Positions 13,649-14,061 of a stretch of DNA of 14,061 nucleotides are shown piece after piece; position 1 is the first letter of the stretch, and each line of letters begins with the position of its first letter. Position numbers and translations under genes: made by a program. The DNA is from an uncultured Methylophilus sp. (GTDB taxonomy: Bacteria > Pseudomonadota > Gammaproteobacteria > Burkholderiales > Methylophilaceae): positions 1 to 14,061 of the forward strand of contig CAKZJM010000045.1 of assembly GCA_936943315.1 (NCBI GenBank), given 5' to 3'. A model generated the notes under the pieces. It saw only the letters and a list, made by a program, of their open reading frames with translations. It did not search any database and was not told the DNA's origin.

Positions 13649-14061
13649 TCATTGTAAAAGTAAACGCTCAGCCAGCTGTTTGCCAGTGCTCGCTGCCTGC
13701 TTATCACCCATCACTTTAGCCACCGTCATCGCCCCCTCTATCAAGAGCAGTAACTCTGCGGCCATTTTCTGCGGCTCGGCGGCGCCATCCGCCACTGCCA
13801 GTTCTTCTAAATAACGCTCTAAATTGACTTTGTGCTCTTTGGCTACCGCAGCGATCAATGGGCTGGTGCTGCCACACTCTCCCGCGGCATTGATAAACGC
13901 ACAGCCATTAAAATCAGGGGTTGCAAACCACGCTTCCAAAGCATCAAAACAGGCAAGAATACGGGTTTTAGGTGCGGTCACTTGGCTGGTGGCAGCAATA
14001 AACCATTGCATCCAGCGCTGATCGCGTTGCTTTAATACCTCAGCGATCAGTGCCTCTTTGG
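13649..14061 (-). CDS. TetR-family regulator, C-terminal part (5' end outside window)
   Basis: The frame is open to the right edge. The visible start of the fragment reads KEALIAEVLKQRDQRWMQW, the link from the end of a TetR DNA-binding domain (...SKEAL) into helix 4, so the ATG at 14011 is internal. The remainder is a TetR ligand-binding domain with WFATPDFNGCAFINAAGECG and a last helix pair AELLLLIEGAMTVAKVMGD, which fits the branch whose members carry an (R/N)GC(A/P)FINAA motif. Two cysteines (NGCAF, GECGS) are candidates for a sensing role, but this is speculation. The helix-turn-helix and the gene's own promoter lie outside the window. It is convergent with the DUF1348 gene, which has two TetR-type operators. 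Confidence 0.88.
   Translation of the reverse strand, partial: KEALIAEVLKQRDQRWMQWFIAATSQVTAPKTRILACFDALEAWFATPDFNGCAFINAAGECGSTSPLIAAVAKEHKVNLERYLEELAVADGAAEPQKMAAELLLLIEGAMTVAKVMGDKQAASTGKQLAERLLLQ

Noticed and set aside
1..14061. CRISPR arrays, tRNA/rRNA genes, insertion sequences
   Set aside because: No regularly spaced repeats, no cloverleaf or rRNA segments, and no transposase reading frames were seen on either strand.

Overview
The window looks like a piece of a betaproteobacterial chromosome, probably from the Methylophilaceae (obligate methylotrophs). This is inferred from the overall look of the proteins and from the dapF-DUF484-xerC gene order common in betaproteobacteria; no sequence search was done. 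Base composition is moderate in the left half. The region from about 7.2 to 12.7 kb is visibly more AT-rich between genes and holds accessory functions.

Left half (1-7.2 kb), housekeeping. It opens inside topA (DNA topoisomerase I, C-terminal part). Convergent to topA is an HD-GYP cyclic-di-GMP phosphodiesterase gene that is split by a one-base deletion exactly between its DUF3391 and HD-GYP domains. Next come metK (SAM synthetase, minus strand, with a textbook terminator) and, divergent from it, the operon dapF-DUF484-xerC (lysine/peptidoglycan precursor synthesis and chromosome dimer resolution). A 30-codon reading frame is wedged between DUF484 and xerC. sodB (iron superoxide dismutase) follows, with its own terminator.

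Right half (7.2-14.06 kb), stress and redox accessory genes under TetR-family control. It contains a secreted GlcG/HbpS-like protein; a TetR regulator with an aldo/keto reductase; a minus-strand group of a second, related TetR regulator, a quinone-oxidoreductase-type MDR enzyme, a short-chain dehydrogenase and a four-helix membrane protein; and finally a DUF1348 (NTF2-like) gene convergent with a third, truncated TetR gene.

The clearest regulatory structure is here. A perfect 22-bp palindrome lies before the MDR gene, and a near-copy lies before the second TetR gene. A related inverted repeat sits on the promoter of the HbpS-like gene, and two tandem 16-bp operators sit on the DUF1348 promoter. 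The two complete TetR proteins share a cysteine at an equivalent position. With three NAD(P)H-type oxidoreductases around them, a NemR-like response to electrophiles or reactive carbonyls is a reasonable, unproven reading. No CRISPR array, tRNA, rRNA, transposase or phage gene was seen.
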